DNA of 64,000 nt. It comes from Pleurostoma richardsiae. Taxonomy: Eukaryota; Ascomycota; Sordariomycetes; Calosphaeriales; Pleurostomataceae. The stretch's first letter is position 1. Each line of letters begins with the position of its first letter. Positions 10,739 through 23,267 of this stretch are shown here, piece by piece. The translations under genes and the position numbers were made by a program. The DNA lies in NCBI GenBank assembly GCA_030052745.1, contig JANBVO010000026.1, positions 418,477 through 482,476 of the forward strand. Direction: 5' to 3'. The notes beneath the pieces were generated by a model. The model was given only the letters and a program-made list of their open reading frames with translations, had not been told where the DNA came from and ran no database searches.

Positions 10739-13700
10739 ATGGCGCCCCACGAGGACGACCCGCCAGCAGCTCAGCTAGCTAACCTGACCGTTTCCGATGA
10801 GGCTTTCAATCCCGACATGCACTCGCCCAACGATATGATGATCGATGGCGAGGAGCACATCGTCGAGCCCACCGCCAATGGCGAGGAGCGGGACAACCTC
10901 GCCATCATCAACCCAGATCATCTCGAGACCGAGGCAGAGCACCTGCAGGATCTGCCTGTAGCAACTGACTGTACGTGAATGCCACGACCCCCAACGCGAG
11001 CCCGACGCCGGGCATGGTGGATCACGGCATGCTGACTTGGGGTGCAGTCAATGCTATGAAAGAGATCGTCCTCCCGCCGCTCATCGAGGAGCCGCGCGTC
11101 CTCGAGGACCAAGTAGACACATGGACAGTTGAAGGCTGGACGAATCTCTCTAAGAAAGAACACGGCCCAATATTTGAGGCAGGAGGATATCCTTGGTACG
11201 TCACCTGAGGGCGGTTCGCACCATGGGCTTATCAATGCTGACGGCTCCAACTCTCCAGGCGCATCCTTCTGTTCCCCTACGGTAACAACGTCGACCAGTG
11301 CTCCATCTATCTCGAACATGGCTTCGAGCCAAATGCAATCCCTGAGGACTGGAGCTGCTGTGTTCAGTTCGCTCTGGTATTATGGAACCCCAACGATCCC
11401 ACGATCTACGCCCACCACTCCGCGCACCACCGCTTCACAAAAGATGAGAGCGACTGGGGCTTCACAAGGTTTCTGGAGTTGCGCAAGATGTTCAATGTCC
11501 CCTGGGAGAGCTCTTCGAGACCGCTCGTGGAAAACGACACTGCCAACATCACGGCGTACGTCAGGGTTGTGGAAGATGAGACCGGTGTATTATGGCATAA
11601 CTTCAGCAACTACGACTCCAAGAAGGAGACCGGATACGTCGGCCTTAAGAATCAGGGAGCCACATGCTACCTGAACTCTCTACTGCAGTCTCTTTACTGC
11701 ACAAACGCTTTCCGGAAGGTGAGTCCGGCCTGGGCCGGGGGTGCCGTGATTTCTGCTGCTGACAAGCTCAGGCCATATATGACATTCCCACCGAGCAAGA
11801 CGAGAGCATGAATAACAGTGCATATACCCTGCAAAGGCTATTTTACCAGCTCCAGACCTCAAAGACGGCGGTCAGCACGAACGAACTTACAAAGTCTTTT
11901 GGTTGGGAGACTAGGCATATATTCGAGCAACAGGATGTCCAGGAGCTCTCACGCAAGCTCATGGAGCGCATGGAGGAGAAGATGAAGGGCACGAAATTGG
12001 AAAATGTGCTTCCTCAGATTTTCAGTGGCAAGATCAAGACGTACATCTCTTGCATAAACGTCGACTACGAATCCAGCCGCATCGAGGACTTTTGGGACAT
12101 CCAGCTGAACGTTAGCGGCAACAAGAATCTCCTAGAGAGCTTCCAAGACTATATCCAAGTCGAGAAGATGGAAGGTGAGAACCAGTATTTTGCTGGCGAT
12201 GAGCACAAGCTTCAAGATGCAAACAAGGGAGTCATCTTCATGAGCTTCCCCAATGTCCTGCACCTGCAGCTCAAGCGATTCGAGTACGATATCCAGCGGG
12301 ACACGATGATGAAGATCAACGACCGATACGAGTTTCCCGAGCGTTTTGACGCTGCGCCCTATCTCTCCGAGGACGCCGACCGCTCGGAGCCATGGACCTA
12401 CAAGCTGCACGGCGTGCTCGTACATAGTGGAGATCTTAATGCTGGCCACTACTATGCGTTCCTCAAGCCTGAGAAGGATGGATGGTTCTACAGGTTCGAT
12501 GACGACAAGGTCACCAAGGCCACGATGCGGGAGGTTCTCGAGGAGAACTTCGGCGGCGAATATCACACGCCGACTGGACCTCTCCGTGCTCCTCTGCAGA
12601 AGAAGGCTCCAATCATGAGACCTAACAGCGCGTATATGCTAGTTTATATTCGTGAAACGCGCCTGGACAAGATCCTGCACCCGGTGCTACAAGAGGATAT
12701 ACCGCGACATCTCCGTAAGTCGATTTCGTGCCCACATCTGTGTTGTGCGTATCTAACGTTGCTCCAGAGCTTAGGTTCGAGGAGGAGGAGGCCGCGAGAG
12801 TCGCTAAACGCAAGGAAAGAGAAGAGCAACACCTCTACCTTGGAGTTAAGGTTGTCACGGAGGAGACCTTCCAACATCACGGCGGTACAGACCTCACAGT
12901 CTTTGATGCGAACCCAGCACAGGATCCAGCAGCTCCGCGGTTCTACAAGATCCTCCGCACGACAAGCTTCCAGGATTTGGTCAACCAAGTTGCCGAAGAT
13001 ATAGGTCAAGACCCGAAGCGGGTGCGGCTCTGGATCATGGTGAATCGGCAGAATAAGACGACTCGGCCAGATCAGCCTATCATGGACACGCGGCCAAGCG
13101 TTGAGGAGACGTTCAACCGTGGTGTAGCACACCGGGACAATTCTCTGCGTCTCTGGGCCGAAGTTGCGGAAGAGGTCAACGCCGACGGTGAAGCGGTCTG
13201 GCCCACCTACCAGGGCCAGCAGAACGGCGTGGTCGTCAAGAATGACCTCATACTTCTCTTTTTGAAGTGTTTCGACATTGAGGCGCAGACTCTGCGCGGT
13301 GTGGGCCATGTCTACATTAGCCGAGAGAAGAAGGTCGAAGATCTCGTTCCGTTGATCCTGAACAAGATGGGCTGGGGAGAAAAATTGCCGAGTGACGAGA
13401 AGATCATGTTATGGGAGGAGATTAAGCCCAGCATGATCGAGGGTCTGAAGGCAAAGCAGTCCCTCAAAGGTGCCGAACTTCAGGATGGTGATATTGTATG
13501 CTTCCAACGGACACACGAACGTAAATCGCATGTCCTGGAAAAGCGGCTCGGTCTGGGGGAAAACAAAACACCCGACGAAACGTGCGTACCGTACCAGTCG
13601 CTTGTGTCGGTGAGGCGTACTGACAGCGGTGTGTCTAGGGTCAAGAAGTCAGATGTCTTCGAGGACGCGCGCGAGTACTACGACTTCCTGCTCAACAAGA

Positions 13701-14786
13701 AATCAGTCAAATTCCATGCGCACCCGACGCGATCCGATCCGGCCAAGTACCCTCCTTTCGAGCTCGTCCTGAACTCGCGGATCAGCTACGACCAGTTGGC
13801 GGAGAAGGTTGGAAACGCCATTGATGTAGACCCGACGCATCTGCGTTTCTACACCGTCAATGGGACGACTGGAAACCCCAGGACGCCTGTGAAGCGGGGA
13901 CCAAATCAAACGCTGCACACCATTCTGACACCCAACAATTACGGCCAGCTTAACATGAATCAAAGGACAGACGCGCTGTACTTTGAGGTTCTGGACATGA
14001 GCTTAGCAGAGCTGGACACCAAGAAGAACGTGAAGCTCACATGGCTCAGCGAAGGCATAACGAAAGAAGTATGTTACCTAATGACTTGATTCTTGCCCTG
14101 CAGTGCTGATGCCTCGGCAGGACCACTATGATATACTCGTCAGCAAGAACGGGACGGTTGAAGATCTGATCCAGGCCCTGATCAAGAAAGCTCAGCTCCC
14201 CGACGAGGCCGAGGGCGGTCGTATCCGCGTGTACGAGACCAGCAACCACAAGTTCTTCCGAGAGCTGCCCCGCGAGTATCCGGTGATCAGTATCAACGAC
14301 TACACTAATGTTGTAGCCGAACGAATGGCTGAGGACGAAGTCAATATCGAGGAGAATCAGTTCATCTACGTCTTTCACTTCCAGAACGAGCCGAGCCGTG
14401 TCCATGGCATGCCGTTCAAGTTCCTCCTCAAAGAGGTCGGTAGACGCGAGCCATGCAAATGAAAATAGCACAAGCTGACACAGACACATTAGGGCGAGAA
14501 GTTCGCCGATACCAAGAAGCGGCTTGAGAAGCGCACTGGCTTGAAGGGCAAGAGCTTCGAGAAGATCAAATTTGCGGTCGTACGGCGCGCCTCCTACTCC
14601 AAGCCGGTCTACCTGAGTGATGGTAAGGCAGCCCCAAACCCAGCGCGATCCCGGATATGGCTGACAAGTTCTCAAGACGACATCCTTTGGAACATAGGAT
14701 CTACTGAAGACGACTTCCTCGGTCTTGACCATCCAGACAGGTCGAGGTCCATGCGGAACGGCGCTGGGGACTTGTTCCTTCGTTAG
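10739..14786 (+). CDS. Ubiquitin C-terminal hydrolase, USP7/Ubp15 family
   Basis: This cysteine deubiquitinase removes ubiquitin from proteins; yeast Ubp15 and fission-yeast Ubp21/22 are the nearest known types. Nine exons fit: 10739-10970, 11048-11195, 11259-11718, 11772-12714, 12768-13581, 13639-14068, 14121-14435, 14493-14622 and 14677-14786, about 1193 residues. Domains in order are an acidic N-terminus; a MATH/TRAF-like domain (VEGWTNLSKKEHGPIFEAGG ... YGNNVDQCSIYL); the USP catalytic core with Cys box NQGATCYLNSLLQSLY (Cys near residue 263) and His box GDLNAGHYYAF (His near 506); then the long C-terminal array of ubiquitin-like folds found in USP7. The catalytic residues are present. 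Introns 5 (57 nt) and 8 (54 nt) are multiples of three without stops. The seventh donor is a weak GTCGGT and is the least certain junction. Confidence 0.92.
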
Positions 14787-16404
14787 CTTCAAATGTGTCT
14801 AATCATCCATTCGGCAATGGCGGTCAGAGGCTCTCTGTTCTCGATATACCTCTGTGTTCTAACCTTTCCTATACCGACTTCTTTGGCTTTGGCTGTCAAA
14901 ACGGGCATCCTTCCGGATGAAGGCGGAAAGGCTGCTTTTTATACATACCATACAGAGACGAGGGCGACATTGGGCACAGGAAGGAAATGGTGGGTGGGAT
15001 GGAGAGATGGTTTGTCAGTCAGTGCACCGGGAGGTTGAGAGTTGGCATTACGATAGCGAGGAGCAGGTAGAACTATCAGAAGAAGCATGACAGGCCTTAG
15101 ACAGACATGATATCCGGGGTCCTTCACTATGGTCATCGATATTGTGTCTCAGGTGTGCTTCCACATGCCCGACACTCTCAGTGTGGTGTCCGGTTGAGAC
15201 AAGTTCCAGATAGTCGATGGGTTTTTATTTCTACCTGACAGAGTACTCCTTGAAGCTCCTCGGAGGATGTCGTCAGCGTTATAGACGTCCTCACCCACCA
15301 CGCTTGCCGCAGTCTCCGCAAATCGTATCCTCATCTGTATTCAGGTGGCCGCATGAGCACCTCCAATCGGCTTCATCCAGCAGCGGTGGTCGACCCGGAT
15401 CCCCCACGGCCTGTCGCAGGGTGTTCTCAACGTTGAAATTCCCACTGCGGCTTCGTAGCGCTGCCATGATGTGGTGTCTGCTTGTCTGTTCATGTCATTG
15501 TCGGATTTCAGATATTTTCAGAAGTTTGAAACCTCTTTTTCGAATGAAAACCCCGAGAATATGCAAACGATTCACTTACGTCTTCGAAACTTTAGGCTAA
15601 GCTTTGCACCTTAGCGGGGGTTTTCTGCTGTATGTGTTTAGATTATTCCGTAGTAAGTAGAGATATTGGAGAAGTGAAGTTCAACCATGGATGAAGGAGC
15701 CAAGGGAATGTTGAGCTTTAAATAGCGAGGAGTGGTTGTTGACGCCTTGCGGACCAGAATAACATAGTCCTCGGTTCCTACTTGGGCATCAAGGAACAAT
15801 GTGTGCTTTGATGGGAGTGGTATATCACGGCATCTGTGGTGGCACGGCATAGACCTTCGCCCGTGAACAAGCGCAAGCAAGGTTAATCAGTGCCCAGATA
15901 GAAGTGAGGGCAAATCAGAAGGAAAGCTCCAAACAGAGAGGTTGCAACCCGTGAGTACTCGCTGGCCAATAACTGAAGCATCTGCCGAGTCGTGTGCTCT
16001 CCCAAGTAGCCATGATGATGCTATGGCTTACAGTAACCATTAATCTTCCAACCGTTCAGTGTACGTGGTGTTATCAGTTACCACAGCCTTACCAAACATG
16101 GTTTCTGAAGATATCTATAGGATGCCACACCCACCAACTGCGATCCAGTGTGAGTGCCTGGAGGCTGGAACAGTAGGTAGCGAGCCATGCAAGTGGTGGT
16201 GGCTGTGGGTGGGATGACGGAAATGTCCATTGAGGGAGGGCGGTTGGCGGGCGGTCGGCGGTGGCAGAAATATTTCTCGAGATCCCTTATCGCGTATCGC
16301 TCTCGAACTCTTTCAACGCTTGCGCACCACCTTAATCTCCACGTTAACGTTCCACCTCATCATCTTTCCACCTCCCGTCCTCCTTCCCGCGAACGCTTGC
16401 GACC
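14787..16404. other. Intergenic region, nothing recognisable
   Basis: About 1.6 kb between the deubiquitinase and TIM22. Open frames are under 130 codons, with no recognisable domain and no consistent splice pattern. I see no RNA gene or mobile-element signature. The last ~150 bp are CT-rich and likely the TIM22 leader. Confidence 0.5.
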
Positions 16405-17140
16405 ATGAATTTTCCAGGAGGCGGGCTACCGGGTGGGAATACCCCGATGCCGGGCGGCGTGGACCCAAACGACCCGAACGCCAAGATGGTGAGCCTCTTC
16501 CCTCCGCCGGCGCCGCAAAGGCATTCCGATCCAATCCCGGAGCACGGGAGGAGACACCAGAGGAACTAACGGGCTTGGTACCAGGTGCGGGACATGCAGA
16601 AGTTGATGGAGTCGTGTTTCGCCAAGACGGCCATGTCAGGCGTCGCTGGATTCGGTCTCGGTGGTGTGTTCGGAATGTTCATGGCCTCGGTGAGCCCTCC
16701 TCCGCCCTATCACCCCAGCGACAAACATCGGGACTAACCCCGGGCCCCTTTTCCCAATCCAACAGATGGCCTACGACACGCCTTTCCACACCGCAGCGCC
16801 CGGCACCCCCGGCGCCCCGGCGACCCCGGGCCAGCCGACGCCCATCTCGTCGCTGCCGCTGCGGCAGCAGCTGCGCGTGGGGTTCAAGGACATGGGGGCG
16901 CGGTCGTGGAGCACGGCCAAGAACTTCGGCATGGTGGGTGCGCTGTTCTCGGGGATCGAGTGCGGCATCGAGGGGTTCCGGGCCAAGAACGACATGGGCA
17001 ACGGCGTGGCGGCCGGGTGCGCGACCGGGGCGATACTGGCGAGGGGAGGGGGCCCGCAGGCGGCGGCGCTGGGGTGCGCGGGGTTCGCGGCGTTCAGTGC
17101 GGCTATTGATGCGTGGATGAGGATGCCGAAGGATGAGTAG
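16405..17140 (+). CDS. TIM22: Tim22, mitochondrial inner-membrane translocase subunit
   Basis: Tim22 is the channel of the carrier translocase, which inserts multispanning proteins into the mitochondrial inner membrane. Three exons (16405-16488, 16585-16689, 16766-17140) give 187 residues, normal for the family. After a Gly/Pro/Asn-rich N-terminus comes the Tim17/Tim22/Tim23 domain, starting [25 protein letters not shown] as TM1. Further membrane segments follow around [17 protein letters not shown] and the glycine-rich stretch [14 protein letters not shown]. The spacing of glycines (GxxxG) and the conserved Cys residues suit Tim22. A Pro/Thr/Ala-rich insert lies in the intermembrane-space loop. 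Both introns have GTGAGC donors. Start and stop are unambiguous. Confidence 0.92.
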
Positions 17141-17738
17141 CGGGTTGGTTCCCTTCGTTCTTGGTGTCAGTCAGTGCGAGAGGGTGATGGTCGTCCTCTG
17201 CCGAAGGAGGTGGCGGATGATCCAAGGATCATTGAGATGGCACAGCTGGAGGTATCACCGGCTCTGCCTGGGCTTGCTGGAAACAGGAGGCTCGAAGCTT
17301 GCATTCTCGCCGGCGTTGGTGTCTTGATTGCGGCGTTCCGGATGGCCATGGGACGATAGAATTCGGGGACCCATGGCCGAGCAAAATCTCCACTTGAGCA
17401 TTTTGACAGCTACGGGTGGACCATGGAGAGACCTGTTCTATTAGAAGGACACACACGGTCAACGGATGTGGACGAATACTGTAGCTATAGATCTTTTCTA
17501 TTCGGAGTTGCTAGAAGAGCAGCTTTTTGTACATCAAATCAGTCCAGACATTACTCTAGGTGGCCGCCTGCCCCCGGCTAGTCTATATCGACGAATTCCA
17601 CCCATTCATCAGCAACATAGAAACGCTTCGTGCTCTAGAAGACAAGGCCGTTCTGGGCCTGTAGAGATACAACTCGATACACCCGCCCATCTCTTCGTCA
17701 TTAGATCAGATCTAATCCTTTCTCATCAATAAAGCACC
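17141..17738. other. Convergent intergenic region, TIM22 / GH16
   Basis: About 600 bp between two 3' ends. It holds only short open frames without family resemblance. An AATAAA lies at about 17728 on the + strand, possibly a polyadenylation signal for TIM22 or chance. Confidence 0.4.
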
Positions 17739-19119
17739 CTAAGAACTCTGGTAGATCTTGAAATCGCCGAACTCCCAGTAGGCATTCGTGAACGATGACG
17801 GCTGGTTGGCAACGAGATCCGTGCAGTTGCTGGGGCCTATATCAACATTAGCATGGGGAGCCCGAATCGATTTCCAAGGAGGAAGATGACTCACAGCCCG
17901 ACTCGTCCCACACGGCATTGGTGAGCTGCCCGCACAGGTCGATGTTGACGATGATGCTCTGGTTCTTGAAGTGCGACGACATGTCGCAGCCCGTGTCGGG
18001 GAAGTCCGCGAGGGCGGTGCCCCAGGTGCTGGGGTCGGGGCTGTCGTCCGAGATGTCGTCGGGGATGCTGTCGCGGGCGAACTGCCACACGCGGATGCCC
18101 GCGTCGCGCCACTCGAGGGCCACGACGCCGCCGCCGCCCGAGTTCCACTCCGTGCCGTAGGTCGAGACCGCGCCCTCGACGCCGCACCCGGCGTTGCTGT
18201 TGGTGGTGTTGTGGCAGTCGCCCTGCAGGGACTCGCCCGTCATCTTGCGCTTGTGGCCGCTCATGCTGCAGCCGCCCGTCGTGTGCAGCGTCACCTGGTT
18301 CCCGTCGTCGGCGTAGTTGGTTGCCTCCATGACGTCGATCTCGCCGTTGGTCGGCCAGTTGTCCGGGTCCGACAGCCACAGCGCCGGCCAGGTGCCGCAC
18401 CCGTAGGGCGTGTGCTTGACGTCGAACAGGAACAGCCCGGAGCTGTACTGCGTCTTGGACGTCACCCGCACCGAGAACCGGCCGGTCGACGCGTCCGGCG
18501 TCGAGCTGGGGCCGACGCTCGTGTCGACGCGCAGCAGCGCCGAGCTGGTCGACGTGTACGTCAGGTTCAGGCTCGCGGCCGTCTCCGCGGGGACGTAGTG
18601 CACGAAGCCCTCGGCCGGGTCGTACCCCTCGAAATAGTCGAAGTTGTCGAAGAAGCTGTCGGTCGAGTAGGTCTCTGACAGCGAGTACGTCAGCGCCGAG
18701 TAATTCGGGTAGGCGTTCTTCTTATTTATCGTCACCACCACGGCGGGCACGACCACGCAGATGATGACGATGAGCGCCGCGAGGGCTATCCACACCCGCT
18801 TCCTCCACCCGCGCGGGTCGTACCAGGCCGGCGGCTGGTCCCCGTCGTCGAGCCGGGCCATGTTCGGGTGGGCGGCGGTGACGCGCGGGACGTCGGTGTA
18901 GGCGGGAGGCGGAGACAGACCCCTCGGTGACGGAGAAAATCCCCTGGGAGGCGTGTCGGGGGCGGCGGAGTAGTAGGCGAGGTTTATATCGCCATTCTTG
19001 CTGCGCGCGACGCTGGGGTAACCGCCAGCATCGGCAGCAGCAGGGGGCCAGCCCCCCACCGCGGCGGCCGGCCTGCCGTATCTGCTGCTACCGCCGCCTG
19101 CGGTGGCCTGGAAGCTCAT
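17739..19119 (-). CDS. Type II membrane GH16 glucanase (endo-1,3(4)-beta-glucanase-like)
   Basis: This is a predicted cell-surface glycoside hydrolase of family 16, likely acting on beta-1,3 or mixed-linkage glucan. Two exons (19119-17895, 17836-17739) give 440 residues. The first ~105 residues are a Pro/Gly/Ala-rich cytoplasmic tail. One strongly hydrophobic segment at about 109-131 (WIALAALIVIICVVVPAVVV) is preceded by RGWRKR, so the protein should be a type II anchor with the enzyme outside. The catalytic motif GEIDVMEATN is intact: Glu260 as expected nucleophile, Asp262, and Glu265 as acid/base. Several N-glycosylation sequons follow (NLT, NTT, NQS). The second exon restores the family C-terminus (NAYWEFGDFKIY). 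Substrate cannot be decided from sequence. Confidence 0.88.
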
Positions 19120-20740
19120 GCTACCTTCTTCTTGGCGTGCTTCGCTCGTCCTTGTCGCGATAACAGTCGTCTGCTGTGCCGCATGCAGGCCACTCGGCTA
19201 GAAAACAAGGCAGATATCCGCTAGCGAGGTGCCCTGTGTGCGCTCACAGTCGCATTAACGGCGTAGAGTGAGTCCAATAGCTTCCTTCGCGCACCTATTC
19301 GGCCTTTTCGGCGTGCAAATGGCCTATGTCCGGTTGAATGGTGGCCGATGGGTGAGTTGGCGATGGCATCCGAGAGAAAAGAGCGGCAGAGAGAGCGACA
19401 GCTCCAAAAGGAGGGTATAGAGGTACTTTAAGTCGGCCCTGAAATCATTGGGTCTATCTTACGTACTTCGTACGGCACAGTTCAATAAAACCCAACCCTC
19501 TATTTTCTCATCTCTTCCTGGTGTTCCTGCTCGCCTCCGGGGAAGAGGGTGTGCTAAGCCCTGCCTGTGCTCGTATTCCCCGCCGGCGCGGCAATGGGCT
19601 GCAGTGACGCGTCGTCACCCCACTGGATGATGTCGACAGCAGGAGGAGAGGAAAAGAGGGACGAGGATAAGGGAAAAATGGGGTCGAATAGCAGAGGCAA
19701 GCCGGGAACTGGCACTCCAGACAGGCTAACAGGTCGATCGAAAATGACCGTCCAAGCAGCCCAGAGGGAGGGCTGGGAGGGCCTCCAGGTGCCTGACGCG
19801 GCTCTGCCGTGCTGGTGCGAATGAAGGGCCTGCTAGAGCATGCTAGGCCGCTGTTATCACCTGCAGTTTGGCGGCGCCGTCTCGATACCGATGGCGCTGA
19901 GGTGTGGGAACCCCCACATGCCGCCTTTAGAACAGAGGAGTTGGCTCACTCTCGAGTCAGTCCGGCCTGTGTTAGACTGCTGGACCGCCCTGTAGAGGCC
20001 CTGCGCTTCCGGTCTAGAGCCTGGAGTTGATGCGAGCTCTTGCGTGGCAGTGTCAGGGGTAACGAATCTCGGGCGGACGAATCGGGATGCGCACCCGATT
20101 GTCAGCAGTCTTGGCTGCCACACCCGTTCCCGCGCCGCAGATGGAGGTAATAATGCTCGAGATCCAGCATGTCTGCATGTGTCACCGTAACGAGACATTG
20201 GCCCGTGGCTGGCGGTGCGTCTCTTCGTCTGTTTGAATCGGTTCTATTACAATCTACAGTGATAGGCACGACAACTATCCCTGATGTGCAACCCGGATTC
20301 AAGAACGGGCCGTTTCAGTGCCGGTGATCTGCAAGATGTACTGCACTGTACATAGTACGGATCCGTGGTTTCCGGACCAGTTGCCGGGCGTATTGGAGCA
20401 TGCGTGATGAGATCGTCATCCCGATCCCGCGCAGCCTGCTGATCCTGTTCCAGCTTTCCAAGCTCTCAAAGCACAGTCCCTGCAGAAAGCATGGCAGGAA
20501 TGCCGCGCTCCCCTTCAGCGGCCTCGATAGGAGTCCGCAGACTCCGCAGACTCCGCACTGCTACGGGTGACACGAGCCTTGTTACATAACACGCGGGTTG
20601 ATTGCTGGGCACACACACACTCTCTTTTTAAGCTCTCCCGCCGTTGCGAGGCGCAGAAGCTTGAATTCCAAGACATGCTAATCATATACTCTACAATGGT
20701 GGTCTTGGCCCTCCACAGCACAGCCACCTCCCTAAGGTCT
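19120..20740. other. Intergenic region, GH16 promoter side
   Basis: About 1.6 kb upstream of the GH16 gene and downstream of PRP45. Open frames are short and low-complexity. A 9-bp unit repeated about three times lies at 20532-20557. No gene or RNA is supported. Confidence 0.5.
20532..20557. repeat. 9-bp tandem repeat, about three copies
   Basis: The unit ACTCCGCAG (first copy with G for C) occurs three times head to tail, the last copy incomplete. It is a small noncoding tandem repeat downstream of PRP45 with no assigned role. Confidence 0.6.
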
Positions 20741-22688
20741 CTAATCCTCATCGTCCTCCACTCTCGGGCGCTTGGAATTCCTCCCCTCGTCCTCCTGGAG
20801 GCCGTACGACCTCTTCGTCGAGGACTGCTCCACCTCGGACAGGAACTTGTCCACGTTAAACGGATCCCCGGCCGACTCCTTCTCGAATTGCACCGGCCCC
20901 TCCCGTGCCTCCGCGTCCTCCGTGCCCTTAAACTTGCCCCGCCCGAGCACCTCGCCGAAGCGGCTCGACTTCTGGATCTTCTCCATTTCCTGGTCGCCCG
21001 CCGCCTCGTCGTCGTCGTCCATGGCGGCCCGCGGCCGGTAGATGCTGCTGATGGCGTCCTGGGCCGCAAAGAGCGGCTTGTCGTAAGGGTTGTCCTCGTT
21101 GATGCCCGCATCGAACCCGCTCGTCTGGTTGAAGAGCCGCGAGTCGTACATGCTCTCCTTCGTCTGTGTCGGCTTGGCCAGCCCCAGGGCGATCTTTTCT
21201 GAAATATCTCGGTTCTGCTCCCGCGCCATGACCTGGATCCTCCTCTCTGCACCCATGCGTGATTGCCGCAGTTTCCTCTCCTCTTCCCGCATCTTCTCTT
21301 TGCGGGCCTCCTCTCGCTCACGGATCTCGGAATCCTCGCTGTCGGAGCCCGTCTCAGAGCCGCTGTAACTCCGCGATCGTGATCTCGAGTCACGCGATGC
21401 CCTTCGTCCAGCCCCAGCCCTCTCCTCGCGGGCTTTCTGAGCCAACATTCGTAGCGTTTCTTCCTTCTGGGCTTTCTCCTTCTCCGCTAGTCTCTGCTGC
21501 ATCAGCGCCCTCTGCTTGACTTCCTCGCGTGCATGTCTATCAGCCATGTATAAGGCCTCGGAGAACTGAGCAAATCTATCGGAGATCGTCACATCCTGCA
21601 GACCCCTGCCATCGGCCGCTAGGCGCTTGTCCAAAGGCACAGTGAACCCCTTCGGATTCTTCCAGTTCGAAACAGGTGGGGGGATCTAAAATGGATCAGC
21701 AGCTGCTTTGAGAGCACAGAAGTTCGGGAGTACTCACTCTCCATGCTTCCTGATCCGCGGCGGTTAACTTTCTTGGTGGCGAATCTAGTGTGATCATGGT
21801 TAGTATAATGTTGTCGAATAGTGAAGATGGCACTTACGCATAACAGGTGGTGGAGGGCTCGGTGGGCCTCTTGGAATTCTCTTATGTTTGAACTTGGGCG
21901 GCTCCATAGCTGGACGCGGATAAGTCAGTAAACCGCCCATAAGCAGTCGCGGTAGGGGTAGAGGAGGACGTACGATCCTTCTGGCGCTCTACAATCTTCA
22001 GAATACGGTCCTGCTTGGGCTTGTCGCGCCCTCCTTGCTCAGCCGGGGTATATCGAACGAACGTAGCCTCCTTGCGCTGCGTGCCCGCGATGTTCTTCGG
22101 TTTCTGGGCCGCCACCGCGCCGGAGACAAGGGCGGCGAGGGCGTTTTTCGTCCTCTCTGTCGTCGCAGCCACCTCCTCTTCAGAAGGTCGTTCTAGGTTA
22201 ATCTCGCCCGCATCGGCCCGCTGTCGCAGCGGAATCAGATCGGAGAAGCTCGTGTGGATGATCCGAGACTCGGAATGCCCCTGTCGAGCTATGGCACCGT
22301 AGTTGATGTTGCCCTCGGCATCGACCTGCACCTGGAGCGCTGTGTTGCCGGAGGTAGACTTCTTGCCCATGTCGAGGGGATACTGCGCCACGTGAATCTC
22401 TGGAAAGGCACCTCCATCGCCAAAATCCTCGGGGCCTCGAGGTCGCCATCCTTGTCTCTTCCCGTACGGTGGTATCGAAGATCGCTGCGCGAAGACGAAG
22501 TTAATATGCAAGCTTGCTTCTGTGTATACCGGTGCAGAGCTTCTCACCTTCAAGACAATCTGGGTTTCGTCGAGCTCGCCCCGTCGAACGATTCTTGGAC
22601 CGCGTGTATGTGTCGGTGCCTCTTCATCCTCTCCGGTGTACTTCGGCGCAGGCAAGGACTGCCTCAGAGACTGGGCTATTGAAGCCAT
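20741..22688 (-). CDS. PRP45: Prp45/SKIP, SNW-domain splicing factor
   Basis: This is the SNW/SKIP component of the activated spliceosome, which also acts as a transcription co-regulator. Five exons fit: 22688-22548, 22484-21974, 21909-21838, 21784-21738 and 21685-20741, 571 residues. The start MASIAQSLRQSLPAPKY is followed by the SIPPYG segment (here SSIPPYGKRQGW), a signature of this family. The SNW domain ends with DPMEPPKFKHKRIPRGPPSPPPPV and IPPPVSNWKNPKGFTVPLDKRLA; SNWKN is the motif that names the family. The C-terminal third is highly charged and helical (EEVKQRALMQQRL, REREEARKEKMREEERKLRQ) with an SRDSRSRSRSYS patch. Intron 1 is 63 nt, in frame and stop-free. The protein is complete. 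Confidence 0.94.
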
Positions 22689-23267
22689 AATTGGCGGCCA
22701 GGGTAATAACAGGCGATCTCAAAGCCCAGGAATATGGGAGGAGGTCGGTTTTTGCAGGCAGCTCAACGTCAGTCACGTCGCGAATCGCAGGCAGAGGGTC
22801 AGTCTTGGTTGGTGCTTTTTTCCGTGAGCCACTCTGTTGCCAGTGGGGGAATGAAAGAAGACTAGCGTGCTACTTAATCAGCCACACTTGGATCGACTCC
22901 AGCCACACTCCCCTTCTGTGAATGCAGGGAGGTCATGCAGCTTTCATTCAGTCTCTCCATGTAGCAAATCGCTTGACTTTGTACGCCAGGTATTAATAGC
23001 AGGGGCCTGATTCGAGGAGTGGCCTGCTTCACACGGAGATGCAGTCAAAAATCAGTCTTTGTACAGGGAAATACGTTCCAAGAAGTTGGAAAGAATGATA
23101 TCAGGGAGCTTCAGGACGTGACCATGTCCATGAACCTCATATTATGCACCTGTAGTCAAAACACTACTTCTATGATACATCCAGCAAACTTTCCGCAGTC
23201 CCTGGTATTCGCATACGCCTTGCACAATAGACCGGAATCCCTATATCGTAATGCCGCCATGGCCCTT
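22689..23267. other. Intergenic region, PRP45 promoter side
   Basis: About 580 bp between the p24 gene's 3' end and the PRP45 start, both on the minus strand. One + strand frame of 159 codons overlaps into the p24 gene and looks like its shadow. Nothing else is recognisable. Confidence 0.4.

Noticed and set aside
17971-18678. 235-codon + strand frame opposite the GH16 gene.
   Set aside because: It is a shadow of GC-rich codon usage, composed of Val/Arg/Ala runs, while the opposite strand has an intact catalytic motif.
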